Positions 63,852-64,000 of a DNA stretch of 64,000 nt are shown here, in pieces. Numbering within the stretch: position 1 is the stretch's first letter; every line of letters starts with the position of its first letter. The DNA comes from Tretioscincus oriximinensis (lineage: Eukaryota; Chordata; Lepidosauria; Squamata; Gymnophthalmidae). The stretch is from positions 890,790-954,789 of the forward strand of contig JAJVDF010000138.1 in NCBI GenBank assembly GCA_022410635.1. The letters run 5' to 3'. The position numbers and the translations under genes are program-made. The notes below the pieces were generated by a model. It made no database searches. It saw nothing but the letters and a program-made list of their open reading frames with translations, and was not told the DNA's origin.

Positions 63852-64000
63852 GGCTGCATCCACACGGAGCCTTATCCTGGGCTGTCCCTCAGAATAGGAG
63901 CCCCCCATCCACATCCTAGTGTAGTCTATACTGGCATGTGGATGACCAAGCTCTGTCCCAAGATGTGATCCAGAATAAGGCTCCATGTGGATGGGACCTT
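63852..64000. repeat. Palindromic MITE family G, cut by the window end
   Basis: GGCTGCATCCACACGGAGCC at the left and, in reverse from the right, AAGGTCCCATCCACATGGAG: both ends continue CCTTAT(C/T)CTGG. Inverted ends of about 28 bases are imperfect. Nearly the full element is present. Confidence 0.7.

Noticed and set aside
1..64000. An undescribed multi-gene system (defence, biosynthetic or secretion cluster)
   Set aside because: No intact coding gene is present; the window is repeat-rich non-coding vertebrate DNA.

Overview
The window looks like vertebrate, most likely squamate reptile (lizard or gecko), non-coding DNA. The reasons are the dense interspersed repeats: CR1-type LINE 3' ends whose tails carry octamers like TTATGTTC, tRNA-derived SINEs of the Sauria type, a second tRNA-derived SINE family with CTT/GAA tails, L2-like LINE relics, and several short non-autonomous DNA-transposon-like families. 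I see no intact protein-coding gene, no bacterial or organellar gene and no CRISPR array. The longest open frames (up to about 180 codons) lie in repeats, GC-rich or low-complexity DNA. The species is not determinable from what I can see. Assignments come from reading motifs and comparing copies within the window, not from a database search; most boundaries are approximate (about 10-30 bases).

Layout. 1-6 kb: a LINE reverse-transcriptase scrap fused to a GAAA tract, then CR1 3' ends, one carrying a tandem expansion. 6.8-16.5 kb: a ~450-bp dispersed family (here family C), a GC-rich patch with repeated GGAAGTGAC/TGATGTCA motifs, SINEs, a fold-back element, an L2-like 3' end and the longest CR1 copy. 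17-24 kb: a G-rich TTAGGG-containing minisatellite, Sauria SINEs, CR1 and L2-like relics, and a palindromic MITE (family G). 24-37 kb: fold-back elements, a head-to-head SINE pair, a SINE nested in a SINE, and a long GAA tract with an assembly gap. 38-46 kb: a degenerate CCCTAA-like tract and a hAT-type MITE with a perfect 8-bp target duplication inside a CR1. 46-64 kb: fewer repeats and several AT-rich, non-repetitive stretches that read like conserved non-coding or enhancer DNA, one with a perfect DR1 nuclear-receptor site, between nested L2/CR1 insertions.

No genes work together here. The window is best read as a large intron or intergenic region whose history is a series of transposon insertions, several of which can be ordered by nesting. 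Many isolated N bases, one 39-N run (31655-31693) and one 4-N run mark assembly uncertainty.
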